Shown: positions 28,152 to 38,465, numbered from the stretch's first letter. The stretch is 64,000 bases of DNA from Streptomyces sp. NRRL B-3428 (GCA_000721375.1 JOGW01000018.1:124001-188000), one strand, 5' to 3'. Notes: generated from the letters alone by a model not told the origin. Numbers and translations: made by a program.

Positions 28152-29372
28152 CTAGCTGAGGCGCTCGATGACCATCGCCATGCCCTGACCGCCGCCCACG
28201 CACATGGTCTCCAGACCGAACTGCTTGTCGTGGAACTGCAGGCTGTTGATGAGCGTGCCGGTGATCCGGGCGCCCGTCATGCCGAAGGGGTGGCCGACGG
28301 CGATGCCGCCGCCGTTGACGTTCAGCCGGTCGATGTCGATGCCCAGGTCGCGGTAGCTCGGGATCACCTGGGCCGCGAAGGCCTCGTTGATCTCGACCAG
28401 GTCGATGTCGCCGATGCCCAGACCCGCGCGCTTCAGCGCCTGCTTGCTCGCCTCGACCGGGCCGAGGCCCATGATCTCGGGGGACAGGCCGGTGACGCCG
28501 GTGGAGACGATGCGGGCGAGCGGGGTCAGACCCAGCTCGCGGGCCTTGGTGTCGCTCATGACGACCACGGCCGCGGCGCCGTCGTTCAGCGGGCAGCAGT
28601 TGGCGGCGGTGATCATGCCGTCGGGGCGGAAGACCGGCTTGAGACCGGAGACGCCTTCAAGGGTGACACCCGCGCGCGGGCCGTCGTCCTTGGAGACGAC
28701 GGTGCCGTCGGGCAGCGTGACCGGGGTGATCTCGCGCTCCCAGAAGCCGTTCTTGATGGCTTCCTCGGCGAGGTTCTGCGAGCGGACACCGAACTCGTCC
28801 ATGTCCTGACGGGTCACGCCCTTGATGCGCGCCAGGTTCTCGGCGGTCTGGCCCATGCCGATGTACGCGTCGGGCAGCAGGCCGTCCTCGCGCGGGTCGT
28901 GCCAGGAGGCGCCGGTGGACTGGGAGACCTCGGCGGTACGGGCCTCGGCGTCGGCGAAGATCGGGTTGTGCGTGCCGGGCATGCCGTCCGACGAGCCGTT
29001 GATGAAGCGCGAGACGGTCTCGACACCGGCCGAGATGAAGACGTCGCCCTCGCCGGCCTTGATCGCGTGCAGTGCCATCCGCGTCGTCTGCAGCGAGCTG
29101 GAGCAGTAGCGCGTGACCGTACAGCCCGGCAGGTGGTCCATGCCCATCTGCACGGCGACGATCCGGCCCAGGTTGTGACCCTGCTCGCCGCCCGGCAGGC
29201 CGCAGCCGAGCATCAGGTCGTCGATGTCCTTCGGGTCCAGCTCGGGGACCTTGGCCAGGGCGGCCTGGATGATCGTGGCGGTCAGGTCGTCCGGGCGCAG
29301 GTCCTTGAGGGAGCCCTTGCCGGCGCGGCCGATGGGGGAGCGGGCGGTGGAGACGATCACGGCTTCGGGCAT
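28152..29372 (-). CDS. Acetyl-CoA C-acyltransferase (thiolase)
   Basis: A 406-aa thiolase. The acylated Cys lies in [21 protein letters not shown] (about residue 90), the catalytic His in [20 protein letters not shown], and the second Cys in [15 protein letters not shown], all family signatures, along with NEAFAAQ. It either cleaves 3-ketoacyl-CoA in beta-oxidation or condenses acetyl-CoA; context does not decide. CGGAG lies six bases before ATG 29372, so this start is preferred to GTG 29375. A 42-bp dyad upstream suggests repression by a TetR-type regulator not encoded nearby. Confidence 0.93.
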   Translation of the reverse strand: MPEAVIVSTARSPIGRAGKGSLKDLRPDDLTATIIQAALAKVPELDPKDIDDLMLGCGLPGGEQGHNLGRIVAVQMGMDHLPGCTVTRYCSSSLQTTRMALHAIKAGEGDVFISAGVETVSRFINGSSDGMPGTHNPIFADAEARTAEVSQSTGASWHDPREDGLLPDAYIGMGQTAENLARIKGVTRQDMDEFGVRSQNLAEEAIKNGFWEREITPVTLPDGTVVSKDDGPRAGVTLEGVSGLKPVFRPDGMITAANCCPLNDGAAAVVVMSDTKARELGLTPLARIVSTGVTGLSPEIMGLGPVEASKQALKRAGLGIGDIDLVEINEAFAAQVIPSYRDLGIDIDRLNVNGGGIAVGHPFGMTGARITGTLINSLQFHDKQFGLETMCVGGGQGMAMVIERLS

Positions 29373-29412
29373 CACGGGCTCCGGGTGTCGGGGGGCGGCT
29401 TCGGCTGAGGTG

Positions 29413-29454
29413 CTGAGCGTGCGCTTAGTCGTGCGGACCTAAGCGTACGCTCAG
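29413..29454. promoter_or_regulatory. Double palindromic operator upstream of the thiolase
   Basis: CTGAGCGTGCGCTTAG (29413-29428) and CTAAGCGTACGCTCAG (29439-29454) are inverted copies (15 of 16 match), 10 bp apart, and each is nearly self-palindromic. This architecture fits two dimers of a TetR-family repressor. Confidence 0.65.
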
Positions 29455-29529
29455 TAGGTGCTGTGCGGTATGGGTGGCCCTCGCGCAAACCCGCCTGCGG
29501 CCCTGTGGTTCCCGTCACTCCGGCACCCG

Positions 29530-29952
29530 TCACTCCGGCAGCTGGAAGGTGTTCTGGTTGGCCGTGAGCAGCCAGCGGCCGTCCTCCTTGGCCATCACGT
29601 ACAAGGGGGAGGTCGGATTGCCGGTGGGCTCGCCGTCGAGTGTCAGGTACTGGCCGCGCGCCTTGACCGCCGCCACGTCCGGGCGGATGAAGAGCACGTC
29701 CACCAGTTCGTAGCGGACCGAGCCGTCTTTCATGGCGCCCGGCAGTGTGCGGCGGGTGAACTCCGCGATCTCGTCGATCCCTGTGAGCAGCTTGCCGTGG
29801 GCCGTCGTCCAGATCGCGTCGGAGCGGAAGAGGGCGAGGAAGTCCTCGGGGAGCTCGTTGACCTGGGCGTGCTCGATGGCGGCGATGACCTGCTCGATCG
29901 CCTTGAGGTCGGCGGCTCGTACCTGCTCGTCATGTGCTGTCGTCGTGTTCAT
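29530..29952 (-). CDS. SgcJ/EcaC family (SnoaL-like) protein
   Basis: A 140-aa cone-shaped alpha+beta barrel protein (NTF2-like): DLKAIEQVIAAIEHAQVNELPEDFLALFRSDAIWTTAHGKLLTGIDEI and the ending YVMAKEDGRWLLTANQNTF are typical of the SgcJ/EcaC group. Members range from enzymes to unknowns. GGAGG lies eight bases before ATG 29952. Confidence 0.85.
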   Translation of the reverse strand: MNTTTAHDEQVRAADLKAIEQVIAAIEHAQVNELPEDFLALFRSDAIWTTAHGKLLTGIDEIAEFTRRTLPGAMKDGSVRYELVDVLFIRPDVAAVKARGQYLTLDGEPTGNPTSPLYVMAKEDGRWLLTANQNTFQLPE

Positions 29953-29966
29953 GAGAACAGCCTCCG

Positions 29967-29986
29967 ACCTCAACCGATCTTGAGGT
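29967..29986 (-). promoter_or_regulatory. MerR-type dyad promoter of the SnoaL-like gene
   Basis: ACCTCAACCGATCTTGAGGT is a dyad with arms ACCTCAA/TTGAGGT. On the minus strand it starts within TTGACC (a -35 box) and is followed by a weak -10 after a long 19-bp spacer, the layout of MerR-activated promoters. No merR gene is adjacent. Confidence 0.5.
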
Positions 29987-31008
29987 CAAGGGAGTTGAGG
30001 GACTTCTTTCACGGGCGTCGCCTCCGGCTCCTCGATCCGATGGCGCCGGCGGCGCTTCAACATGGCCCACGGACCGCGCGGCCCCGTCGGCATCGCGGCC
30101 GTCACCTCCGTACCGCCCTCCGAAGCCGCCTCCGCCGCGGCCCGCGCGACCGGCAGGAAACCCTCGTTGCGAGCGGCGTCCGGGCGCTCCTCCTCGGCCG
30201 GCCACAGACCCAGCGAGGAACAGACCGTCGGAAGCACCGCCATCGCCGCGGTCGCGTAGCCCTCCGCCGACGGGTGGTAGTTGTCCAGCGAGAACATCTC
30301 CCGCGGATTCGCCGAGAACTCCGGGCCGAGCAGATCCCCCAACGACACGGTACGGCCGCCCTGTTCGACGGCGCCGATCGTCTGGGCGGCCGCGAGCTGA
30401 CGGGAGACCCGGCGGGCCAGCCACCGCAGCGGCTGGTACACCTGCTCCACCGAACCCAGGTCGGGACAGGTGCCGACCACCACCTCGGCGCCCGCGGTGC
30501 GCAGCCGGCGTACGGCCGCCGAGAGATGGCGGACGGACTGGGTCGGGGGCATACGGTGCGTGACGTCGTTCGCACCGATCATGATCACGCAGACGTCGGG
30601 GGCCGGGCCGCTGTTCGCCAGGACCAGCGTCACCTGACGGTCCAGGTCGTCGGACATCGCACCCGGAAGCGCCACGTTCAGCAGATCCACCGGCCGCTCC
30701 GCCACCGCCGCCAGACCCTGCGCGATCAGCGCACCCGGCGTCTGGCGCGCACGGCGCACACCCTGGCCCGCCGCCGTGGAATCACCCAGCATCGTCAGCC
30801 TGAGCGGCGGCGAACCGTCGTCGTAGGCCCACCCGTAGCGGCCGTTCGCACGCGGCGGGATCGGCGCGACCCCATTGCCCACCGAACGCTTCGCCAACTG
30901 CACCTCGGCGAGCACCAGGCCCACCGCGGCCGCACCGACCAGACCGATTCCTCCGCCGCCGAACGCCGCACCCGCGGCGATACGCCTGGCCACCCTCGCC
31001 CTCGACAT
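29986..31008 (-). CDS. Membrane-anchored SGNH/GDSL hydrolase
   Basis: A 340-aa protein with an N-terminal membrane anchor (AAGAAFGGGGIGLVGAAAVGLVLAE). The SGNH blocks follow: block I LTMLGDSTAAGQG (nucleophile Ser), block III VIMIGANDVTHRM, block V DNYHPSAEGYA (Asp and His). The C-terminal 60 residues are basic and low-complexity. It is likely an extracytoplasmic esterase or lipase. Start 31008 is chosen at the first family-like Met (MSRARVARRI); the frame opens to 31203. Confidence 0.85.
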   Translation of the reverse strand: MSRARVARRIAAGAAFGGGGIGLVGAAAVGLVLAEVQLAKRSVGNGVAPIPPRANGRYGWAYDDGSPPLRLTMLGDSTAAGQGVRRARQTPGALIAQGLAAVAERPVDLLNVALPGAMSDDLDRQVTLVLANSGPAPDVCVIMIGANDVTHRMPPTQSVRHLSAAVRRLRTAGAEVVVGTCPDLGSVEQVYQPLRWLARRVSRQLAAAQTIGAVEQGGRTVSLGDLLGPEFSANPREMFSLDNYHPSAEGYATAAMAVLPTVCSSLGLWPAEEERPDAARNEGFLPVARAAAEAASEGGTEVTAAMPTGPRGPWAMLKRRRRHRIEEPEATPVKEVPQLP

Positions 31009-31205
31009 GAACCGCAGCCACCTCTCTTTCCCATGGCTTCCCACGGCAGCGTCACACGGCGCCGTACAAGAACTGCTTGCCCCGTACGCCAGGTCGCCCA
31101 ATCTCCGACCTCGTCCCCGGACTACGAGAGTGTCCTTCCAGGCGCTTGCCGCACCCTTAAGCTGACGCCCGTCCCAGGCAAACACCGGAGAACCCGGAGA
31201 CAACG

Positions 31206-32594
<1,389 letters not shown>

Positions 32595-32666
32595 CGCATG
32601 GGCAGGGTGCGTTCGGGTGGCTGAAGGCGCCATCCGTACTGCGTCGGAAGGGAACGGGGGGGGTGG

Positions 32667-32694
32667 GATCCCGGCCTCAATGGAGGCCGGGATC
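32667..32694 (+). terminator. Terminator after cbs
   Basis: 12-bp stem GATCCCGGCCTC / GAGGCCGGGATC with loop AATG. It marks the boundary of the integrase module. Confidence 0.85.
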
Positions 32695-32758
32695 GCGTGA
32701 GCTGCCCCGTTCCTGCTCTCGCGTTGCCTGCCGACCTATGGCAAGGGGACGGCTCGGA

Positions 32759-34558
32759 TCAAGCATCCGACGAGTTGCGCTTGCCCCAGGGGTAGAGCTC
32801 GGAGGTGTTCACTTTGCCGTCCAGGTCGAGTGCCTTCTGAGGCCACTGCGATCGCCAAGCGGACAGCATCTCTGCCTCGTCCACCCAAGTCGGGACGATC
32901 AAGAAGCGGTCCGCATCCCATCGGTTTCCCTGACGGACCAGCACTTTCGAGACCAACTGCGACAGCAGGGGGCGCAGGTCAATCCGGTTCGGGTGGTCGC
33001 TGCGGTCCCACCGCTCTGCGAGACCTGCGAACAACTCTCGGGACGGGGTCTGTGAACCGTTGACGCTCGCCAGTCGGCCGTTCAACTCGCGAATGACCTC
33101 GTCCAAGATGGCGACGCGGCTGTCGCATCTCGCCTTGCGCAGCAGGTAGTCGGCTTTGCTCAGGCCGCCGTCGGGGTCTTCGTACAGATCGAGAAGCCGG
33201 GCCAGGCGTTGTTCTTCCCGCATGCGTTCGCCTTCGAGGCGTGTCTTGGTCTCCTGTTCTTCCGGGCGTCGAGCCGCTGTGGAGGGCTGGACCGGGATCG
33301 ACTTCCCACCGAGGAAAGTGCCGATCCAGGTGCGGAGGGCGTCTTCCAGCACATGCATGGCGATCGATGTTCCCGGACACACTCCTCGAAAGTTCAGGGC
33401 GCTGCTGCAGCGGAATTGCAGGTACCGCGTTCCATCACGGCTGTAGTCCAGAGCCGCATTGCAGCGTCGGCCGCAGTGGGCGCAGTTCACCAGCCCGCTG
33501 AGGAGATGGGTGCGTCCGCCAGGGGTGCGGGCCTGGTCCCGTCGCTCCTTGCGCCAGCGCACATACCGGTCCCAGAAGAAGCCGGCCGAGACGATCGTCT
33601 TATGCCTTCCGGGCAGCCAGATGTCGTACGCCCAGGGCGCGCTGTCGCTGCTCAGGGAACGCCCCGCACGCTTGGCCTCCAGTAGCTGCTGCTCGGAGTG
33701 ATAGCGATGGAGTCCGGCGGCGAAGCCGCTGTCGAGGATCGAAAGCCATCCGGTGCCGGTGATCATCCGGCCGAACTTGGAGCGGATCCCTCGGTCCTGC
33801 ATCTCCTTGGCCAGACCCGTCAGTGACTCACCTGCGACGACCCGCTCGTACACCTCCCGATATGCTGGAGCGACCTCTGGATCCGGCACGAGGACGCGGT
33901 CTTCACAACGCTCACACCTTTGTTGGGGAGGGCAGTCCGGACAGTGGCGTCCAGGACCCTTGTGTGCGCACCTCTCGCACTGTCCACGTGGCGGGCACAC
34001 AAGGCAGGTCAGGTATCCGAAGAGCACGCGGCCACTGTGTGGCAGCCCTTCGCGCTTCCTCTTGCTCTGCGCCTGCTTCCAGCCGTGGCTGAACTGCTTG
34101 CGCCGCAGCTCTGCCAGAAGCAGTGCCTGGTCGCGGTTGTACTCACCCCAGTCTGTTGACGTATCGAAGTCCTCGGCGGCCGCCCGGGCGATCCCGCCCG
34201 CTGTGACTTCCAACTCCCGTAAGCGCACCTTTGATTCAAGGAAGTCGCGTCCGAACCGATCCCAGGTGTGCACGACGACCCCGTCGGCGTGCCCTTGCCG
34301 GATCTGGTCGATCATCCAGTCGATCTTGCGTCGGGCGAAGTCGCCACCGCTGAGATCGAGATCGGCGAGCACTTGGACGACCGTGCCCCGTTCTTGCTCG
34401 ACAAGTCTTCGGCAGGCGAACTCCTGGATGTCGGGGGACACCATGACTTCACGTGCGGTCGAGACGCGGATGTAGATGAACCAGCGAAGTCCACGGGACA
34501 CTTTGGGGCGGAAGGCGTGGGGGTCTTCGTCGCGTGGTTCGCCCATAGCATTGGCCAT
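32759..34558 (-). CDS. Large serine recombinase (integrase) with Cys-rich insertion
   Basis: A 599-aa site-specific recombinase. The resolvase domain begins RGLRWFIYIRVSTAREV with Ser33 as nucleophile, and VVVHTWDRFGRD carries conserved Arg. Between the catalytic and recombinase domains lies a Cys-rich stretch with four CxxC pairs (CLVC, CERC, CPDC, CERC, about residues 165-200). The recombinase domain (VPDPEVAPAYREVYERVVAGESL) and the usual zinc ribbon (SGLVNCAHCGRRCNAALDY) follow, then a coiled coil and C-terminal domain. ATG 34558 has AGGGGGAA seven bases upstream. Codon 113 is TTA (34220-34222), implying bldA dependence. It ends 164 bp from cbs. Confidence 0.92.
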   Translation of the reverse strand: MANAMGEPRDEDPHAFRPKVSRGLRWFIYIRVSTAREVMVSPDIQEFACRRLVEQERGTVVQVLADLDLSGGDFARRKIDWMIDQIRQGHADGVVVHTWDRFGRDFLESKVRLRELEVTAGGIARAAAEDFDTSTDWGEYNRDQALLLAELRRKQFSHGWKQAQSKRKREGLPHSGRVLFGYLTCLVCPPRGQCERCAHKGPGRHCPDCPPQQRCERCEDRVLVPDPEVAPAYREVYERVVAGESLTGLAKEMQDRGIRSKFGRMITGTGWLSILDSGFAAGLHRYHSEQQLLEAKRAGRSLSSDSAPWAYDIWLPGRHKTIVSAGFFWDRYVRWRKERRDQARTPGGRTHLLSGLVNCAHCGRRCNAALDYSRDGTRYLQFRCSSALNFRGVCPGTSIAMHVLEDALRTWIGTFLGGKSIPVQPSTAARRPEEQETKTRLEGERMREEQRLARLLDLYEDPDGGLSKADYLLRKARCDSRVAILDEVIRELNGRLASVNGSQTPSRELFAGLAERWDRSDHPNRIDLRPLLSQLVSKVLVRQGNRWDADRFLIVPTWVDEAEMLSAWRSQWPQKALDLDGKVNTSELYPWGKRNSSDA

Positions 34559-34609
34559 AGTTGCTTCCCCCTGGTCGTGCGGGTGGGCAGCGTTCCTCGT
34601 TCCGTAGCG

Positions 34610-34680
34610 GTTCCTTGGAACGGAGTGCTGCGGTACGCAAGAACCGTAGCCAGGAAGTTTGCAGACTGCCAACTAGTTGG
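34610..34680. promoter_or_regulatory. Palindromes in the integrase/small-gene divergent region
   Basis: GTTCCTTGGAAC (34610-34621) and CCAACTAGTTGG (34669-34680) are perfect 12-bp palindromes in the 135-bp gap between divergent genes. They could be operators, or one could be part of an attachment site. Confidence 0.45.
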
Positions 34681-34693
34681 AGAAGGTTCACCC

Positions 34694-34999
34694 ATGCAGG
34701 ACGGATCGTCGGGCGGGGCGGGTCAGGACATCGAGATCCCGCCGGTGGTTACGTTCACCAGTGGTGCCGCGCTCCTGGTGCAACTGGGCATCGTGTCTTC
34801 GATGACGCGTGAAGGGGTTCGCAAGATCGCCAAGACGGATCCGGGGTGGCCCTTCGGTGGGGGGAGGGCGCATGGATACAAGAAGATCGCCAATGCGCAG
34901 GCTATGGATACGAAGCCGTTCCTGGAGTTCTTCGAGGCGCGGAGGGTCCGGGGGCGAGGTCCCGATCGGCGGCCCCGGAGGACGCGTGCTGCCCAGTAG
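34694..34999 (+). CDS. Small DNA-binding-like protein, candidate excisionase/directionality factor
   Basis: A 101-aa protein divergent from the integrase. Its centre (ALLVQLGIVSSMTREGVRKIAKTDPGWPFG) reads as a winged helix or helix-turn-helix, with a basic C terminus (RRVRGRGPDRRPRRTRAAQ). Size, charge and position fit a recombination directionality factor, but such factors are too diverse to assign by eye. GGAGAAGG precedes ATG 34694. Confidence 0.6.
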   Translation: MQDGSSGGAGQDIEIPPVVTFTSGAALLVQLGIVSSMTREGVRKIAKTDPGWPFGGGRAHGYKKIANAQAMDTKPFLEFFEARRVRGRGPDRRPRRTRAAQ

Positions 35000-35059
35000 C
35001 GCCATCGGCGGACATCAAATGGCACTACACGAACGGCAGTTCGGGCCGCTCCCGTGCCC

Positions 35060-35081
35060 GTTTCCGTGCTTCGCGGAAACG
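35060..35081. terminator. Hairpin after the small gene
   Basis: CGTTTCCG / CGGAAACG stem. Region 35000-35409 has no convincing gene; it holds this hairpin and the one at 35270-35327. Confidence 0.4.
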
Positions 35082-35269
35082 GTACGCACGCGACATGTGT
35101 GCGCAGCACGCGCTTAACACGGGTCCGGCATCGTTTCTGTTGTCGGCAGGAACGGGGAGCGGCTCCCCCGGACCGGCCGGCACCGAGCGGCGCAGGACCT
35201 CCGGAGCGGCTCCCGGGCTTCCTCGACGCCATGGGCGCGAAACGCCGGCCCTGACCCGGCACGCGTCCG

Positions 35270-35327
35270 CTCGCGGGGACCGCCGTCGTCCCGCCCCCCT
35301 CACCAGGGGGTGCGGCGGCCCCGCGAG
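35270..35327. terminator. Long bulged hairpin
   Basis: CTCGCGGGGACCGCCG (35270-35285) pairs with CGGCGGCCCCGCGAG (35313-35327) with one bulge. It lies downstream of the membrane-protein gene on the minus strand and probably terminates it. Confidence 0.55.
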
Positions 35328-35409
35328 ACGCTCGGGCGCTGTGTGTCCCCGGCGCCCGAGGCCTCAGCCGACCGTGGACGCCGTCCCGGTCCGCCCCCTC
35401 AACGCCCCC

Positions 35410-35829
35410 TCAGTCCTCCCAGTCCGAGTCCTGCCTCCGTGACCTGCGTCCCTGGCCGAAGTGCGGGAGCTTGTGCATGGTGTGGACCGCGTTGACGCCC
35501 ACGATGCCGAGCCACGCCACGATCAGGCCGGGCAGATCCGCGTTGACCGCGGCGATCGCCGAGAGGGGGATGGCGAGGATCAGGGAGACGATCGCGAAGC
35601 CGAAGCGTTCGCCCCAGGCGTCCGTCGTGCCGCGGGCGCCGCGGGCGATCGTCATCTGCTGCTCCGCCATCAGACGGCGCATTCTGCGGTCCACCGTCGC
35701 GTCGAGCCGGCCCTCGACCTTCTCGAGGAACGACTCGACCAACGCCGGTTCGTACTCCTCGCCGAGCTCCCTGCGCGTGTGCAGAGTCGCTTCGAGTTCC
35801 TTCTTGAGCTCAGAGTCGCGGGCTTCCAT
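35410..35829 (-). CDS. Small integral membrane protein
   Basis: A 139-aa protein: a charged helical N-terminal half (residues 1-65), two membrane helices (FAIVSLILAIPLSAIAAV and GLIVAWLGIVGVNAVHTM) and a basic tail. This resembles 2TM-domain proteins that often sit near sensor or stress genes. ATG 35829 has no ribosome binding site; TACCGT about 10 bp upstream may be a -10 box for a leaderless message. Confidence 0.75.
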   Translation of the reverse strand: MEARDSELKKELEATLHTRRELGEEYEPALVESFLEKVEGRLDATVDRRMRRLMAEQQMTIARGARGTTDAWGERFGFAIVSLILAIPLSAIAAVNADLPGLIVAWLGIVGVNAVHTMHKLPHFGQGRRSRRQDSDWED

Positions 35830-35871
35830 ACGAAGGAACGGTACGGAGCGGGGTCGGGGAAGGCAGTGGGG

Positions 35872-38214
35872 CTAGCCCCCCATTTCGTCCTGCGGATGAC
35901 CTGAGTGCAGGGACAGAGCGATCACCGCGATGTCGTCGGAGAGCTGATGCGTCCACGCCCGGATGTCCTGGTGCAGGTGGTGGACCAGGGCGCGCGGGGT
36001 GGTGTCCGGGGCCGCGGCCAGACGTTCGGTGACCGGGTAGAACTCGCCGGTCGCGTTGCGGCCCTCGCTCAGGCCGTCCGTGTAGGCGAGGATCGTCGAC
36101 CCGGCGGTGAGCGGCACGCGAGTCGGCCGTACGGCAGCGGAGTCGCAGTCCGCGGCGTCCGCCGTGCCCAGCGCGCCGAAGCCGAGGGGCAGATGGGCTG
36201 ATACGTCGAGTTCGTGGATGCCGGACGGGCCGAGCTGCAAGGGCGCCAGGTGGCCGCAGTTGACGACCTGCAGGGTCCCGTCGCCCTCGTACTGCAGCAG
36301 CAGCGCCGTCGCGAACAGTTCCTCGTCGTCGCGCGCGGACGCCGCGCGCACCAGTTGCCGGTCCAGACGGGCGGCCAGTTCCGCGAGTCCGGGTGTCTCG
36401 AAGGCCTGGCTGCGGAAGCAGCCGAGCAGATCGGTCACGGTCTGCACGGCCTGCAGGCCCTTGCCCCGTACGTCGCCGATGAGGACCCGTGTGCCGAACG
36501 GGGTCTGGACCGCGTCGAGGAAGTCGCCACCGACCCCCGTGCCGTCGGTGGCCGGCCGGTACAGGCCCGCCAGGTCGAGAGCGCCGAGCCGCTCCGGCAC
36601 CGGCCGCAGTACGGCGTGCTGCAGCGCACCGGCCGCCTGCGCCGTACGGCTGAGCCGGTCCGACTGCTCACGGCGTGACCAGGTGAGCGCGCCCGATCCG
36701 GCGCCCACGGTGAGGGCGAGAGCAATGGCCATGGACCGGTTGCCCGGTGTCATGTCGACCATCAGGAACTGCAGGGTCGAGGCCGCGGCCACGGCGAGTG
36801 CCACCACCGGCCGGCCGAGCACCAGCGCCGCCGCGGCGACCACGCCGGTGCCCACCCACAGCACTTCGTGCGCCTGCGCCGCGGTGAGGACGGTGGGGAG
36901 TTCGGCCGCGTACGGGATGGCGTGGGCGGCGGCGGAGCCGAGCACGATGGAGCTCGGCAGCAGCGCGGCGGCCCGTCCCGAACGGGTCCGCGGGACGGCC
37001 GCGAGGAACTGGGTGAGCTGCGGTGCCACCGCCAGCATCAGACCGAATCCGGTGAGGGTCACTCCGGCGAAGGCGCACGCGAGGACGGCGCCGCCCGACC
37101 CCGTCAGGACGTGCAGGAACGCGAGGCCGAGGCCGGCCAGGGGGAGCCCGAGCGACGAGCCCGTCAGCGGCGTGACGGTGCGGTATCGGGTCAGCAGGCA
37201 GGCGGCGGCGCCGCCGAAGCCGAACGCGGACACGGCCAGCATCCCCTGGTCCGCCGATCCGCCCACCGACCGCAGCAGGGAGGGGACTGCCGTGATGATC
37301 ACGATGTGGGTGAAGCCCAGGGTGAGCCCCACGGTCAGTGCCCTGGACCAGATCCGTCCGGGGACGGGTCCCGGGCCGGGGGCGTCGTGCCCTGGCGTCG
37401 TACGACGGTCGTGGACCAGCAGGGCCACGGCCACCACGACGGCCGCGCCGAGCAGCGCGCAGACCCGCGGATCCGACCAGCCCCACGGGGGCGCGAGTTG
37501 GAGACCCGTCGCGGCGAGTACGCCGATGGCGACCTGCGCCGCGCAGCGCCCCCGGTGCCACGGCGTACGCACATCGTGGGAGGTGGCGGCGGGCAGCCGG
37601 CGTGCCGCGAACAGCAGGAGCGCGGCGCTGAAGGCGGCGAGCACACCCATCACGCCCCGCCAGCCGAGCAGTTCCGCGGCGCGGGGTGCGAGCAGGTAGG
37701 CCGCCGCGAATCCGCCGGACATCGCCGCGAGCCACAAGCCCGTCGCCCGGTTCATCCGCCCCGGCAGATGTGTCGTCGGGAGGTACGCGAGGCAGCTGAC
37801 GAAGGCCGCGGCGAGCGCCGTGGCCAGCCCCGCACGGCCGAGCGCGTACGACCAGGCGTCGAAGGCCCCGGCGAGGAGCACACAGCTGCCGGTGAGGGCG
37901 GCGAGCGAAGGGATCAGTACGGTCCGGCGGCCGAACAGGTCTCCGGCCCGGCCCGCGGCGGGCAGGACGACGAGGATGAGGGCGACGCCGACGACGCGGG
38001 CGAGGGTCTCGTTGCGCGGGGTGAGGTGCAGGTCGGTGTGGATGAGGGGGACGGTGGCCGAGTCGAGTGCCGGGGTGACGATGTACAGCCCGGCGACCAC
38101 GGTGAGCAGCGCGCCGATCAGCTGCCCGTGCGGCTCCACGGCAGGCGGGCGGGTCCGCGGCGCGGCCGGCGCGGTCGGTGGGGGCGGAGGGTGCTCCGTG
38201 CCGTAGATCCTCAC
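35872..38214 (-). CDS. Fusion: MFS transporter (N) and PP2C/SpoIIE-type phosphatase (C)
   Basis: A 780-aa protein. About residues 25-500 hold 14 or so membrane helices of DHA2-like MFS type (LIGALLTVVAGLYIVTPALDSATVPL; GDLFGRRTVLIPSLAAL resembles MFS motif A). Residues 540-775 are a PPM phosphatase of RsbU/SpoIIE type (GGDFLD, LIGDVRGKGLQA, VVNCGHLAPLQL, LAYTDGLSEGRN, SDDIAVIAL) with all metal aspartates. This suggests membrane signals feed a partner-switching pathway controlling a sigma factor. GTG 38214 with GAGG five bases upstream is a tentative start; the frame opens at 38367. Confidence 0.85.
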   Translation of the reverse strand: MRIYGTEHPPPPPTAPAAPRTRPPAVEPHGQLIGALLTVVAGLYIVTPALDSATVPLIHTDLHLTPRNETLARVVGVALILVVLPAAGRAGDLFGRRTVLIPSLAALTGSCVLLAGAFDAWSYALGRAGLATALAAAFVSCLAYLPTTHLPGRMNRATGLWLAAMSGGFAAAYLLAPRAAELLGWRGVMGVLAAFSAALLLFAARRLPAATSHDVRTPWHRGRCAAQVAIGVLAATGLQLAPPWGWSDPRVCALLGAAVVVAVALLVHDRRTTPGHDAPGPGPVPGRIWSRALTVGLTLGFTHIVIITAVPSLLRSVGGSADQGMLAVSAFGFGGAAACLLTRYRTVTPLTGSSLGLPLAGLGLAFLHVLTGSGGAVLACAFAGVTLTGFGLMLAVAPQLTQFLAAVPRTRSGRAAALLPSSIVLGSAAAHAIPYAAELPTVLTAAQAHEVLWVGTGVVAAAALVLGRPVVALAVAAASTLQFLMVDMTPGNRSMAIALALTVGAGSGALTWSRREQSDRLSRTAQAAGALQHAVLRPVPERLGALDLAGLYRPATDGTGVGGDFLDAVQTPFGTRVLIGDVRGKGLQAVQTVTDLLGCFRSQAFETPGLAELAARLDRQLVRAASARDDEELFATALLLQYEGDGTLQVVNCGHLAPLQLGPSGIHELDVSAHLPLGFGALGTADAADCDSAAVRPTRVPLTAGSTILAYTDGLSEGRNATGEFYPVTERLAAAPDTTPRALVHHLHQDIRAWTHQLSDDIAVIALSLHSGHPQDEMGG

Positions 38215-38379
38215 AGCGGCCTCTTCTCGGGTGGGGAGCAAAAGTACGTAACCCGGACCGCTTTTGTCAGTCTTTTTCACTGTGCGATTTCTATGTCGCT
38301 TTATGTCATGAGTTCTCCGGGGGAATTCCGTTGTGCTCGCGGTGCTCGGTGGGCGCTCGCTGAGCAATTGCTCTGGGGA

Positions 38380-38465
38380 TGAGAGTTGACAGGTGACTTG
38401 ACCAGCGTGCTGTCAGATTGGCAGTCGATCAAGCAACTGGATCCGGGCCATCTGAAATGAGAGTG
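38380..38465 (+). repeat. Candidate left-end repeats of the Tn7-like element
   Basis: TGAGAGTT (38380-38387) and TGAGAGTG (38458-38465). The latter lies in AAATGAGAGTG (38455-38465), which recurs on the opposite strand at 58759-58769. The following stretch to 38922 has no convincing gene, only a hairpin (38592-38600/38615-38623). Confidence 0.4.

Noticed and set aside
32595..35010. GTAGCGC-type similarity near 32590 and 34996 as integrase att repeats
   Set aside because: Only about 7 bases match without gaps, which is expected by chance; no convincing core duplication was found.
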